From positions 1 to 51,908 of the forward strand of contig JAIEPY010000014.1 in NCBI GenBank assembly GCA_019748155.1: a DNA stretch of 51,908 nucleotides, read 5' to 3'. The notes below the pieces were generated by a model. It ran no database searches, had not been told where the DNA came from, and saw nothing but the letters and a program-made list of their open reading frames with translations. The stretch's first letter is position 1. Each line of letters starts with the position of its first letter. The position numbers and the translations under genes are program-made. This stretch comes from Burkholderiales bacterium (GTDB lineage Bacteria; Pseudomonadota; Gammaproteobacteria; Burkholderiales; UBA11063). Of the stretch, positions 36,463-46,502 are shown piece by piece.

Positions 36463-37089
36463 TTATTTTGCAGATGCAGCGGGAGCTGCAGCAGCTGGTG
36501 CGGTAGTTCCCATTGGAGCTACTGGCGCTGGATTATTGATTTGTTTGATAATGTCAGAGGTATCAATCGTATTAAGTTGATCCATAACTTGATCTGTTAC
36601 ATCATATTTAGCTTTAGCGTAAACTAACTGGTTAGAAGTTAGAACTAAATCATAACCTTTTTTATCGCTAAGTTCTTTTAAGATTGCATTAGTTTTAGTC
36701 ATTAGCAATGATAAAGCTAATTCTTGCGATTTTTGTAGGCTTTGTTGGAAGGCCATGTATTGTTGTTGGAACCCAGCTTGATCTTTTTGATATTGAGCTT
36801 CTAAAGTTTTCAATTTAGCTTGGTCTGTTTTAGATAGTTTATCAAATGCAGGAGCTTTACTCGCAATAACTTGCATCTCATTTTGTTCTTTAACAATGCT
36901 TGTATTCATTGTTTGTAATTTAGTTTGTTGTGGAGCATATTTGTCTTTCAATGCTTGTTGGATTGCTTTAGCTGGTTTAGCTTCGGCAAATACACGATCA
37001 ACATTGATATAACCTAGTTGAAAGTCTGAAGCAAAGGCTACAGAGCTAGCAAGAGATAGTCCGATTAAGGCTAATTTAGTTTTTTTCAT
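36463..37089 (-). CDS. skp: OmpH/Skp-family periplasmic chaperone
   Basis: A periplasmic holdase that keeps outer-membrane proteins unfolded on the way to BamA. The 208-residue precursor begins with a signal peptide (MKKTKLAL, cleavage near AFA/SDF), then FQLGYINVDRVFAEA and a long coiled-coil rich in Gln and Lys to about residue 150, as in Skp. The last 24 residues, from NNPAPVAP on, form a Pro/Ala-rich tail that most family members lack. The ATG has GAAGGA at good spacing; the longer TTG frame was rejected. It lies between bamA and lpxD as in many proteobacteria. Confidence 0.9.
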   Translation of the reverse strand: MKKTKLALIGLSLASSVAFASDFQLGYINVDRVFAEAKPAKAIQQALKDKYAPQQTKLQTMNTSIVKEQNEMQVIASKAPAFDKLSKTDQAKLKTLEAQYQKDQAGFQQQYMAFQQSLQKSQELALSLLMTKTNAILKELSDKKGYDLVLTSNQLVYAKAKYDVTDQVMDQLNTIDTSDIIKQINNPAPVAPMGTTAPAAAAPAASAK

Positions 37090-37122
37090 AAAAGTGTCCT
37101 TCAAAAGTTAAATAATAAAAAA

Positions 37123-39423
37123 TTAGAACATTTGTCCCATAGTAAACTGGAAGCTTTGGATATTGTCAAGCGGTTGGTTGAACATCGGTATTGCATAACT
37201 TACTTGAATTGGGCCCAGTGGTGAGACCCAGAGCATTCCAACTCCATAGCTGGCACGAACCATTTGTTCAGCGGTTAAGTTAAATGGTGTACCCCCATAT
37301 AGCGTACCAATATCATAGAATAAGCTCATCCGTACTGACTTACTATCTTTAATACCTGGTAATGGGAAGAGTAAGTTATTGCTTAGCATTGCCCAACGCG
37401 TACCACCAAGTGATGAGCCATCAGTATCTTTCGGTCCGATACTACCAATATAGTAACCACGGATCGAGCCCGGGCCTCCCTCAATAAAGTTTTGATAGAA
37501 TGGAACTTGCTGACCACCACCGTAGGCATTAATAAAGCCTAACTCACCATTGGTTTTCCACGTGAAGTCATCACTAATTGGAAAGTACCATGCATCAATT
37601 GAGTCAAATTTATAGTATTGTGCTCCAACTCCAGGTGCCGTTATCGTAAAGGATTGCGAGTAATTTGCTCCACGAGTTGGCCATAATGTATTATCTGTAG
37701 TATTACGTGCCCAGCTAGTAGTCAATGGAATAGCATTTACTGAATTACCATATTGATTAGTAAACTGAACAAAGCGTAGTGGCGCAGTATTGTTATTGAC
37801 GCTAATTTGGTTATTTTCAAAACCAAGGCTGACATTAATCCGATCAAATTCTGATACTGGTACTGATGTCCTGACACGAGCACCAATTGTTTGTGTTGAA
37901 TATGGGCTAATCCCTACATTATTCGGTGTGTAATTGTTATCATAAATATCATAACCCAGGCTTGTTCCATTGGCAAGATAGTATGGATCAGTAAATGATA
38001 ATGAAACACTTTGATTTAGGGCGCTGGTTGATGCATTAAATGATGCAGCCTTACCCGAACCGAACAGATTACTTTGTGAAATACCACCATTTAAAATTAT
38101 ACCCTGACCTTGGGCATAACCAACCCCAAAATTAATACTTCCAGTGTTATTTTCTACGACTTTCACATTCATGTCAACTTGATCATTTACTCCTGGTACT
38201 GGAGTAGTGGTAACATCAGTTGATTTAAAATATCCTAGTACGTCCAAGCGTTCTTTTGAACGTTTAATAGCGGCGGCATTGTATAATGCGGCTTCTTCTT
38301 GCCTTAACTCACGACGAATAACCACATCACGGGTTTTATCATTGCCACTGATATTGATATTGCGAATATAGATTTTTCTACCTGTATCAACAAACAGGGT
38401 ATAGGCAACAGTTTTGTCTTTAGCGTCAACTTCAGGAATTGGATTTACATTGGCAAAAGCATAACCATAGTTACCAATTTTAGTCTTGATAGCTTCAACA
38501 TTTTTATTCAGGACTTCCTGATTAATAATTGTACCTGATTTAACTGTCACTAGGCGCTCCAACTCCTTCGGAGGAATATCACGATAATCACCAGCTAGTT
38601 TAACACTTTTATAGCGGTATTGCGCGCCTTCTTTGACGTTAATTGTAATGTAAACCGATTTTTTATCTGGTGTTAGCTGTACCTGAATTGAGTTGAGGCG
38701 AAAATCAATATATCCTTGGTTTAAATAAAATGCACGAACTTTTTCGATGTCACCAGCTAATTTATCGCTTGAGTATTGATTATCCTTAAACCACCAACTT
38801 AACCAGTTGCCAGTGGTTAAGTACATTTCGCTAAGAAGTTTGTTGGTTCTAAATACCTGATTACCAGTAAAATCAATCCCGGCGATTTTGGCCGTTGTAC
38901 CTTCAGAAATAGCAATTTCGATATTTACCCGATTACGTTCCAATTGGGTTACTGTTGGAGTTAAAACTACTGAATATAGCCCACGATTATAGTATTCGGT
39001 TTTTAGACTTAGAATCGCGTTATCCAATACGCTTTGATCAAAGATTAATCCATCTGCTAACCCGTTATCTTTAAGTGACTTAACCAGCTTATCATCGTCA
39101 AATTCATGAGCGCCGGTGATAGATAGCTTGGAAATAACCGGACGCTCCGCAACATCAACAATTAGAGTAGAACCTTGTTCTTCTACCCGGACATCTTGGA
39201 AAAATCCTGTGCTAAATAATTTATGAATAATTTCATCGGTCTTACTGGATGTGAGGGTATCACCAACTTTAACTGGCAAATAGCTGTAAACCGTTCCAAC
39301 TTCAATCCGTTGCAAACCTTCAACTCGAATTTGTTTAATAACAAAGTTCGAGCCATCTGCGTAAGCACTGCCTAAGCTCAAGGATAATAATCCCAGGCCG
39401 ATGGTTTTAAGTTTACGCTTCAT
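37123..39423 (-). CDS. bamA: Outer membrane protein assembly factor BamA
   Basis: The essential Omp85 insertase of the outer membrane, 766 residues. A signal peptide (cleavage near GSAYA/DG) is followed by five POTRA domains (about 25-425; VIKQIRVEGLQRIEVG opens the first) and a 16-strand barrel containing PGSIRGYYIG, the lid-locking RGF/RGY motif of loop 6, and ending in a C-terminal Phe (FTMGQMF), the usual Bam recognition signal. Its ATG shares a base with the rseP stop. Length and domain order are normal. Confidence 0.96.
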   Translation of the reverse strand: MKRKLKTIGLGLLSLSLGSAYADGSNFVIKQIRVEGLQRIEVGTVYSYLPVKVGDTLTSSKTDEIIHKLFSTGFFQDVRVEEQGSTLIVDVAERPVISKLSITGAHEFDDDKLVKSLKDNGLADGLIFDQSVLDNAILSLKTEYYNRGLYSVVLTPTVTQLERNRVNIEIAISEGTTAKIAGIDFTGNQVFRTNKLLSEMYLTTGNWLSWWFKDNQYSSDKLAGDIEKVRAFYLNQGYIDFRLNSIQVQLTPDKKSVYITINVKEGAQYRYKSVKLAGDYRDIPPKELERLVTVKSGTIINQEVLNKNVEAIKTKIGNYGYAFANVNPIPEVDAKDKTVAYTLFVDTGRKIYIRNINISGNDKTRDVVIRRELRQEEAALYNAAAIKRSKERLDVLGYFKSTDVTTTPVPGVNDQVDMNVKVVENNTGSINFGVGYAQGQGIILNGGISQSNLFGSGKAASFNASTSALNQSVSLSFTDPYYLANGTSLGYDIYDNNYTPNNVGISPYSTQTIGARVRTSVPVSEFDRINVSLGFENNQISVNNNTAPLRFVQFTNQYGNSVNAIPLTTSWARNTTDNTLWPTRGANYSQSFTITAPGVGAQYYKFDSIDAWYFPISDDFTWKTNGELGFINAYGGGQQVPFYQNFIEGGPGSIRGYYIGSIGPKDTDGSSLGGTRWAMLSNNLLFPLPGIKDSKSVRMSLFYDIGTLYGGTPFNLTAEQMVRASYGVGMLWVSPLGPIQVSYAIPMFNQPLDNIQSFQFTMGQMF

Positions 39424-40766
39424 TACAAATTAAACAACTTGAGAAAATCATTATATAGTGCCAGAGATGTAAAGGTTAATACTAATATCAGACCAATGGT
39501 AAATAAAAATTGTTGAGTTTTTAGATCAATTGGTCTTCCACGGAGTAATTCAATAGTGTATAATAAAATGTGACCACCATCTAAAGTTGGAATTGGTAGT
39601 AAATTCATTATTGCAAGACTCAGGCTGATTAGTGCCATTAAGTCAACAAAAGCTTTAACGCCTTGGTGCAGAGCTGCTCCAGATGCTTTGGCAATACTCA
39701 CCGGACCGCCTAGATTATGCCATGAGACTTTTCCCTGTAGCATATAATAGAGCATCGTTAAGTTACTTTGCGCCATGCCAACACAAGCTTTATAAGCATA
39801 ACTTAAGCTAGTGAGCAAAGTATAATGCTGAATGTAGCTATTTTGCACCAGAAGTTGCGAGTCTAAAGTAGGCATTATACCAACTTTACCAATCAGTTGT
39901 CCATTATCATCATTGCTTGAATCTGGGATTATAGTGAGCTCAAGCGGTTGCTTATCGCGTAATACCGCAAATTTTAATTTTTCACTCGGTGAACTGCGAA
40001 TTATCTGCGATACCTCAAACCATGAAGTAATTTTTTGATTGTTGATTGCGAGTATTTGATCTTGCTCTCTCAGACCATCTCTGGCAGCAGCAGACTGTGG
40101 CTCAATATAACTTATCGTATTTAAATATTTAAATGGATAAATGCCCAAATCACTTAGACTTGGATTATCACTATTGGCAAAATATTTATCGAGGTTAAAA
40201 CTTAAATTACTTTCTTTATCTTGGTATTTAAGCGTTAAATTGAGTGTTTTTTGTTTGGTGGTAGTTTGTTCAAAAGTATTTTCTGCTTCGTTCCATGTGC
40301 TTACCTGATGTTGATTAATTGCCGTAATTGTACTACCTAATGGAATGGCTTTTAAATTTTGTACCAATGGGGTAGGGTTTAACGTTTGGACTGTTGGGCG
40401 CAAATTATAAACGCCATAAATGCCCATTATGTAGTACGCAAAGAAAGCAAAGAGAATATTGAATAACGGTCCGGCAAAGGCAATAAGCAGTTTTTGCCAA
40501 GCTGGTTTATTATTGTAAGCCATCGGCTGTAGTTCCGGAGCAACAGGTGCTTCACGTTCATCCAGCATCTGTACATAACCGCCTAATGGGATAGCACTAA
40601 TGCACCATTGATTATGTTTGCCTTGCCATTTAATCAATTTGGGTCCAAATCCAATCGAAAAACAAATAACTTTGACTTTAAATAAGCGGGCAAAGAAGTA
40701 ATGTCCATATTCGTGAACAACTACTAAAATTCCAATTACTAGTAAAAATCCAATTAATGATAGCAT
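39423..40766 (-). CDS. rseP: Site-2 intramembrane zinc protease RseP
   Basis: An inner-membrane metalloprotease that cuts anti-sigma factors and leftover signal peptides. The 447-residue protein has the zinc site HEYGH at 18-22 in the first helix, a PDZ region (with a second PDZ around SYIEPQSAAARDGLREQDQI), and the third zinc ligand in LLPIPTLDGGHIL. Overlap with bamA (TAATG) fits the standard rseP-bamA operon. The usual upstream partners dxr, cdsA and uppS are absent; lon and its terminator occupy that place. Confidence 0.94.
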   Translation of the reverse strand: MLSLIGFLLVIGILVVVHEYGHYFFARLFKVKVICFSIGFGPKLIKWQGKHNQWCISAIPLGGYVQMLDEREAPVAPELQPMAYNNKPAWQKLLIAFAGPLFNILFAFFAYYIMGIYGVYNLRPTVQTLNPTPLVQNLKAIPLGSTITAINQHQVSTWNEAENTFEQTTTKQKTLNLTLKYQDKESNLSFNLDKYFANSDNPSLSDLGIYPFKYLNTISYIEPQSAAARDGLREQDQILAINNQKITSWFEVSQIIRSSPSEKLKFAVLRDKQPLELTIIPDSSNDDNGQLIGKVGIMPTLDSQLLVQNSYIQHYTLLTSLSYAYKACVGMAQSNLTMLYYMLQGKVSWHNLGGPVSIAKASGAALHQGVKAFVDLMALISLSLAIMNLLPIPTLDGGHILLYTIELLRGRPIDLKTQQFLFTIGLILVLTFTSLALYNDFLKLFNL

Positions 40767-40773
40767 TTTTTAC

Positions 40774-40807
40774 TCAAAAAAACAAAGAGGTAGTTTTAAA
40801 CTACCTC
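40774..40807 (-). terminator. Intrinsic terminator after lon
   Basis: GAGGTAGTTT and AAACTACCTC (40787-40807) form a near-perfect stem, followed on the minus strand by TTTGTTTTTTT. It ends only about eight bases before the rseP start codon, so rseP must rely on readthrough or on a promoter within the 55 bases between lon and the hairpin, where only a poor TATAGT was seen. Confidence 0.85.
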
Positions 40808-40862
40808 ATCAATATTACTATAAATTTAACACCGCTAAAATCATAAGTAGAAAGAGTGTGGG

Positions 40863-43316
40863 TTAAGCATGAACACCAGTTTGGGCTTTAGCTTTGTCTT
40901 TCTCTTGACTGCTGGTTAATGCATCATCATCAGTCAATTTGATGGTCTGCTCTAGCGGAATTGGCTTATGCTCAAGTGCTATATCCAAAACCTGTTCAAT
41001 CATTTTGACTGGAATAATTTCCAATTGGTCTTTGATTTCTGTTGGTATTTCTTCCAAATCTTTAACATTTTTTTCTGGAATTAACACTGTTTTGATACCA
41101 GCCCTTAGCGCTGCCAGCATTTTTTCTTTTAAACCACCAATCGGTAATACTTCACCATAGAGAGTAACTTCACCAGTCATTGCGACACTAGATTTAACTG
41201 GTATATGATTTAGGCTTGACGCAATTGCGGTTACCATTGCAATACCAGCTGAAGGTCCATCTTTAGGTGTCGCGCCGTCCGGAACATGGATATGAATGTC
41301 TTTGTTCTCATAAAATTTTTCATCGATTCCGAGGGCGTTGCTACGGCTGCGCACCAAAGTGATAGCTGCCTGAATTGACTCTTTCATCACATCACCTAGT
41401 TGACCACTACGAATAATAGCCCCTTTTCCTGGCATTGCTACTACTTCAATGGTTAAGATATCACCACCAACTTCAGTCCATGCAAGACCTGTTACCCGAC
41501 CAATGCGATTTTCTTTGGCACTAACTCCAAAATCATTAATTTGAATTCCGAGATATTCATGTAAATTATCTTGAGTGATTTTAATTTTTTTGGAAGTTGT
41601 CTTTTTGGTGTCTAGTTTGGTTACAACTTTGCGGCATAATTTACCAATCTGACGATCAAGATTACGTACACCAGCTTCTGCGGTATAGTAACGGATAACG
41701 TCAAGAATTGTTGCTTCATCAACCGCGATTTCACTGCTTTTTAAACCATTATTTTTGATTTGGCGAGGAATTAAATATTGCTCTGCAATTTTTAATTTTT
41801 CTTGCTCCGTATAGCCAGATAAACGAATTACCTCCATCCGATCACGTAATGGTCCAGGAATATTCATTGAGTTTGAGGTACACAAGAACATAACCTGTGA
41901 TAAATCAAATGGCACTTCCGTATAGTTATCCACAAAAGCTTTATTTTGCTCAGGGTCTAAAACCTCAAGTAGGGCAGCAGCTGGATCACCGCGATGGTCA
42001 GCACCAATTTTATCAATTTCATCAAATAAAACCAATGGATTTTTAACACCACTTTTCGAGATGTTTTGTAAAACTTTACCTGACATTGCTCCAATATAAG
42101 TCTTGCGATGACCGCGAATTTCTGCCTCATCATGCAAACCACCCAAGGCAATTCGCACATATTTACGATTAGTGGCCTTAGCAATAGACTCGCCCAGTGA
42201 CGTTTTACCCACGCCCGGAGGCCCAACAAAACATAAAATTGGAGATTTATTATTTTCCACTCGCCGTTGTACTGCAAGGTATTCAACGATTCGTTCTTTA
42301 ATTTTCTCTAAACCGTAGTGGTCTTTATCTAGTATTTTTTGTGCTTTGTCTAAATCAGTGCTAACTTTGGTAGTTTTTGTCCAAGGTAACTCAACTAAAT
42401 GTTCAATGTAGTTGCGTACTAGTGCGCTTTCTGATGACATTTGTGGCATCATTTTGAGTTTTTTAAGCTCCGCTAGCGCTTTTTTTTCAGCTTCTTCTGG
42501 CATTTTGGCTTTATGGATTCTGCTTTCTAACTCCTGAATTTCATTTTGTTCTTCAGCTTCACCAAGCTCTTGCTGAATCGCACGTTGCTGCTCATGTAAA
42601 TAATACTCTTTTTGATTTTTTTCTATCTGTTGCTTAACCCGCCCCTGAATCTTGCGCTCAACATTGAGAATTTCAATTTCACGATTAAGTTCACGAAGTA
42701 ATAATGTTAAACGTTTTTTAAGCGACGCGGTTTCGAGCAACTCTTGACGAATACTTAAATCAACAATGACATGCGTAATAATTACATCCGCCAGTTGTTC
42801 AATATTAGAAATTTTGGCGATTATCGAAACTACTTCATCGGGAACTTTTTGATTTAATTTGGCAAACTCGTCAAATAACTGAATTGCTTCACGACGTTGC
42901 GCTTCAAGTTCGATTTTAGTAATATCTTGTTTAGTTTGAATTTCTTCAATTTCTGTTGCCAAGAAGCCATTAGTATCTGTGATGTGTAAAGCCTTAGCCC
43001 GAGTTTTACCTTCAATTAAAACTTTTTTAGTTCCATCGGGTAAAGGTAATATTTGCAAAATTTTAGCGAGTGTACCAGTTGTATGTAGGTTTTCTGGATT
43101 TACATCGCTATCATTAGGGTTTTTTTGGCTTAACAAAATTACTTGTTTGTCTTTTTTATCGGCAATCTCTAATGCGTTAATCGACTTTTGGCGTCCAACG
43201 AATAGCGGAACCACCATATTAGGAAAAATTACCACGTCTTTAAGTGGAATAATTGGTACTAAATCATCGGCTATATCAATTTCGTTAGTGATGTTACTAC
43301 TGTCCTGTGAAATCAT
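40863..43316 (-). CDS. lon: ATP-dependent protease Lon
   Basis: Cytoplasmic AAA+ serine protease of 817 residues that degrades misfolded and regulatory proteins. It has an N-terminal substrate domain from VPIIPLKDVVIFPNMVVPLF, a coiled-coil middle, Walker A GPPGVGKTS, Walker B LVLFDEIDK, and the catalytic Ser in DGPSAGIAMVTA with Lys in GGLKEKMLAALRAGI. AAGGGAA precedes the ATG. No clear heat-shock (sigma-32) promoter was found in the 62-base gap after spoT. An acidic/Lys-rich tail ends the protein. Confidence 0.96.
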   Translation of the reverse strand: MISQDSSNITNEIDIADDLVPIIPLKDVVIFPNMVVPLFVGRQKSINALEIADKKDKQVILLSQKNPNDSDVNPENLHTTGTLAKILQILPLPDGTKKVLIEGKTRAKALHITDTNGFLATEIEEIQTKQDITKIELEAQRREAIQLFDEFAKLNQKVPDEVVSIIAKISNIEQLADVIITHVIVDLSIRQELLETASLKKRLTLLLRELNREIEILNVERKIQGRVKQQIEKNQKEYYLHEQQRAIQQELGEAEEQNEIQELESRIHKAKMPEEAEKKALAELKKLKMMPQMSSESALVRNYIEHLVELPWTKTTKVSTDLDKAQKILDKDHYGLEKIKERIVEYLAVQRRVENNKSPILCFVGPPGVGKTSLGESIAKATNRKYVRIALGGLHDEAEIRGHRKTYIGAMSGKVLQNISKSGVKNPLVLFDEIDKIGADHRGDPAAALLEVLDPEQNKAFVDNYTEVPFDLSQVMFLCTSNSMNIPGPLRDRMEVIRLSGYTEQEKLKIAEQYLIPRQIKNNGLKSSEIAVDEATILDVIRYYTAEAGVRNLDRQIGKLCRKVVTKLDTKKTTSKKIKITQDNLHEYLGIQINDFGVSAKENRIGRVTGLAWTEVGGDILTIEVVAMPGKGAIIRSGQLGDVMKESIQAAITLVRSRSNALGIDEKFYENKDIHIHVPDGATPKDGPSAGIAMVTAIASSLNHIPVKSSVAMTGEVTLYGEVLPIGGLKEKMLAALRAGIKTVLIPEKNVKDLEEIPTEIKDQLEIIPVKMIEQVLDIALEHKPIPLEQTIKLTDDDALTSSQEKDKAKAQTGVHA

Positions 43317-43378
43317 AAGGTTCCCTTATTTTGTTGGTTTATAATTTACTTCAATCAATCCGTGAATTATTAACTTTG

Positions 43379-45496
43379 TTAAATTCGAACTGCTTTAATA
43401 ATAAAATCATGTTCTGCAACACTGGTTAGAAGATCGTCTATTTCTTTTGCCGAGTGAGTAGTGATTGTTAGCCTTACTACTACCAGAGCATGATTCTCAC
43501 GGCGCTCTTGGAAAATTTCTTCCATATTAATTTGGCGCTCAGCTATAATTGAAGATAATTTGTTAAATGTACCTGGTAAGTTATCAATTGTAATTGATAG
43601 TTTAGACAGAAACTCCATCTTCGTATCATTTAATATAGTGACTGGAATCAGTTTATCAAGCCCTATGGCGCGATTTTTAGTACAACTACTGCGATGAAGC
43701 TCTAATTCGCCTTTACGGGTTATTTTGGCTAAAATAGTTTCATGTGGTAGCGGGCAGCATGCGTCATCTTGAATTATCGGCAGATTACAGTTACTTAGTT
43801 TTATTTGTACTGGTTCATCTTCAGCAATATTGAGCAGCTCTTTAACTACTTTTAATACAGGAATTTCATTAACCCCGATTTTTTGTTCAAAATCAGCCAA
43901 GGTTAATCGCTTATAGTTACGTTTAATAAGCGCCTGTAATGTTTCATCATCAGCAATTAATTCGCTTTCACTGAGATGTAAGGCTAAACCAAGTAAGCGC
44001 ACCCCATTGCTAATATCTTCATCATATTTTTGTTCTTTAAGGTACTGCTTGATTTTGCTGATTGCCCGACCGCTAATCGCATAATTCAGCCATTCAGGAT
44101 CTGGCTCACTGTCAATAGTAGTTATTACTTCAATAACATCACCATTTTGTAATGACTGATTGATTGTAACCGGGCGTTGATTTATACGTGCTTTATGGAA
44201 GTGATTTCCTATATCGGTATGAATTGTGTATGCAAAATCTAACGGAGTCGAGCCTTGCGGCAAATGAATAATTTTTCCACGAGGGGTAAAGACATAAATA
44301 TCTTTTGGTGAAAGGTCTTTTTTGATGCTTTCTAAAAATTCAGTTGCTGAGAACGTGCTGGACTGAATGTCTAAAATATTATTCAGCCAAGTAGATGTTT
44401 GTGTTTTTGCCTGATTATCAATATTGTCTGTTTGTTGCTTGAGCCAGTGACTGATAATTCCTTGCTCGGCAATCTCTTCCATTTCACGAGTGCGGATATG
44501 GATTTGAATCGGCGTTCCATTTGGCCCCATCATTGTTGAGTGTAGTGACTGATAACCGTTACTCTTAGGAATCGCAATATAGTCTTTAAATTTACCAGGT
44601 ACTGGTTGGTATAGGTTATGGATAACACCAAGTGTTAAATAGCAATTACCAATTGTTTCAACTATTACTTTTACTTCAAAAATATCATAAATTCGGTCAA
44701 ATGATTGTTGGCGTTTAAGCATTCGGCTATATAAATTGTGGATTGTGCGTTGGCGGTATTTAAATTCACCTTTGATTCCATTGGATTTAAGCGCGCCATC
44801 AATATTGGACATCAGTCCTTGAATAATTGGTAATCGATTTTGATGCGCAACCTCTGCTGCAGCCGATAAAATGCGATAACGATATGGATAAATATATTTG
44901 AAGCTTTCCTCGGCTAATTCGAGGTGGACTTTATGTAAACCAATTTTGTCAGCAATTGGCACATAAATTTCCATGGTTTCCAGCGCAATGCGCCGCTGTT
45001 TATCCGGACGCATTGAGCCAAGTGTTAGCATATTATGCATGCGATCAGCCAGTTTAATCAGGATTACACGAACATCTTTAGCCATCGCCAGAACAACTTT
45101 GCGGAAATACTCGGCGTGAGCAGCTTCTTCGGATTCGAAGTGAAGTTTATCTAATTTGGTGACGCTATCAACTAATTCGGCTATGCTTGGTCCAAAAATG
45201 CGTACCAGCTCTTCTTTAGTAACCGGAGTATCTTCAATTACATCATGCATTAAGGCACCTGCAATGGTTTGCTCATCCAGACCCCATTCAGCAATAAAGG
45301 TTGCAACTTCGATTGGGTGAGTAATATACGGTTCACCACTTTTACGAAATTGTCCTAAATGGGCGTGGTTGGCAACCTGAAAAGCTAAATCAATAGTTTC
45401 AATAGCTTTGCCATGCATGTTTTGACGAGCCGTTTGTAAAAGCCGACGCCGTAATGTATCAACTAGCGGTTGATGTTCACCATGATTGATTTCCAT
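43379..45496 (-). CDS. spoT: Bifunctional (p)ppGpp synthetase/hydrolase SpoT
   Basis: Controls the stringent response by making and degrading (p)ppGpp. The 705-residue protein keeps an intact HD hydrolase (YITHPIEVA and MHDVIEDT with His84-Asp85), a synthetase domain with FKDYIAIPKSNGYQSLHST, a TGS domain (IYVFTPRGKIIHLPQGSTPL), a helical/zinc-finger-like part with CCPLP, and a C-terminal ACT domain. Intact HD residues point to hydrolase ability. The ATG after GGGAAG was chosen over the GTG one codon earlier. The order gmk-rpoZ-spoT matches other proteobacteria. Confidence 0.95.
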   Translation of the reverse strand: MEINHGEHQPLVDTLRRRLLQTARQNMHGKAIETIDLAFQVANHAHLGQFRKSGEPYITHPIEVATFIAEWGLDEQTIAGALMHDVIEDTPVTKEELVRIFGPSIAELVDSVTKLDKLHFESEEAAHAEYFRKVVLAMAKDVRVILIKLADRMHNMLTLGSMRPDKQRRIALETMEIYVPIADKIGLHKVHLELAEESFKYIYPYRYRILSAAAEVAHQNRLPIIQGLMSNIDGALKSNGIKGEFKYRQRTIHNLYSRMLKRQQSFDRIYDIFEVKVIVETIGNCYLTLGVIHNLYQPVPGKFKDYIAIPKSNGYQSLHSTMMGPNGTPIQIHIRTREMEEIAEQGIISHWLKQQTDNIDNQAKTQTSTWLNNILDIQSSTFSATEFLESIKKDLSPKDIYVFTPRGKIIHLPQGSTPLDFAYTIHTDIGNHFHKARINQRPVTINQSLQNGDVIEVITTIDSEPDPEWLNYAISGRAISKIKQYLKEQKYDEDISNGVRLLGLALHLSESELIADDETLQALIKRNYKRLTLADFEQKIGVNEIPVLKVVKELLNIAEDEPVQIKLSNCNLPIIQDDACCPLPHETILAKITRKGELELHRSSCTKNRAIGLDKLIPVTILNDTKMEFLSKLSITIDNLPGTFNKLSSIIAERQINMEEIFQERRENHALVVVRLTITTHSAKEIDDLLTSVAEHDFIIKAVRI

Positions 45497-45519
45497 CACT
45501 TGCTTCCCTTAAAAAGGAT

Positions 45520-45726
45520 TTATTCCACGCGGCTTAAAATCTGGTCGTCAACTTTTTGATCAGCTATTTCGCGTAGAGCGATAACAGTTGGTTTATCACC
45601 TTCTTCGTGTTCAACCATAATATCACTTCCTTTTTCAATTTGACGAGCTCTTAGCGCTGCTGCAATTGTCATATCAAAGCGGTTTTCAATGTGTTCCATA
45701 CAGTCAGCTACGGTAAAACGTGCCAT
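45520..45726 (-). CDS. rpoZ: RNA polymerase omega subunit
   Basis: A 68-residue subunit that chaperones the beta-prime subunit and forms part of a ppGpp site. It begins [19 protein letters not shown], the near-invariant family start, with the AAALRARQI helix and [17 protein letters not shown] lies upstream of the ATG. It sits between gmk (13-base gap) and spoT (23-base gap). Confidence 0.95.
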   Translation of the reverse strand: MARFTVADCMEHIENRFDMTIAAALRARQIEKGSDIMVEHEEGDKPTVIALREIADQKVDDQILSRVE

Positions 45727-45739
45727 AAATTAATTCCTT

Positions 45740-46345
45740 TTAAAAGTTGAATTGAGTTTTTATTTGTTCCAGCATCCGCGTGGTTTTATTACGTGGTGCT
45801 CGAATTATACTACACAAGTCTTGCAGTGCTGTTTCAAAGTTGTCATTTACAATCAGATAATCAAATTCAGGCGCGTGACTTATATCGCTCATTGCGAGAC
45901 CTAAGCGTTTTTCGATTACTTCCTGTGAGTCGGTATTGCGTGCGCTAAGACGCTGCGCTAGCACCTCCAATGATGGTGGTAAGATAAATATTAATACAGC
46001 ATCATTGAACATTTTGCGAATTTGCTGTGCTCCTTGCCAGTCGATTTCTAAAATTATATCTTTGCCTGTTGCCAGAAAATTCTTAATAGTATTAATATTG
46101 GTGCCATAATAATTATCATAGACTTGAGCATATTCCAAAAATTCATTGGCTTCAATCATGGCTTTAAACGCATCAAGAGTAACAAAGAAATAGTTAACTC
46201 CATCAGCTTCACCAGGTCGTATCGCACGCGTTGTGTGTGATATCGAGAGTTGGATTTGAGAGTCAAGTTTGCACAAAGCATTTACTAAAGTTGATTTTCC
46301 GGCACCAGATGGCGCTGCAATTACGTATATTTTTCCATGGTTCAT
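45740..46345 (-). CDS. gmk: Guanylate kinase
   Basis: Phosphorylates GMP to GDP with ATP. The 201-residue protein has a P-loop APSGAGKSTLV (Lys17), the GMP-binding SHTTRAIRPGEADGVNY and the YYGTN segment, then DWQGAQQIR and a normal C-terminal part. No strong ribosome site precedes the ATG. First gene of the gmk-rpoZ-spoT group, divergent from the TatD gene. Confidence 0.95.
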   Translation of the reverse strand: MNHGKIYVIAAPSGAGKSTLVNALCKLDSQIQLSISHTTRAIRPGEADGVNYFFVTLDAFKAMIEANEFLEYAQVYDNYYGTNINTIKNFLATGKDIILEIDWQGAQQIRKMFNDAVLIFILPPSLEVLAQRLSARNTDSQEVIEKRLGLAMSDISHAPEFDYLIVNDNFETALQDLCSIIRAPRNKTTRMLEQIKTQFNF

Positions 46346-46401
46346 TAATTAATTAGTATTTCTAAAAATCGGTTCAACACTTTCTGCAGCCTTTTTGCTA
46401 A

Positions 46402-46429
46402 TTGATGATCAAACATTTTGTGCTACAAT
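46402..46429 (+). promoter_or_regulatory. Sigma-70 promoter for the TatD gene
   Basis: TTGATG (46402-46407), a 16-base spacer, and TACAAT (46424-46429) with TGC before it form a good extended -10 promoter, 73 bases ahead of the ATG in the 157-base divergent gap with gmk. Confidence 0.55.
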
Positions 46430-46502
46430 TTCGGCTCATGATTAGATTACATTTGCAATTTAATCGGTATAACCAATTATTTTATCAAAATAAGGCATTA
46501 AA

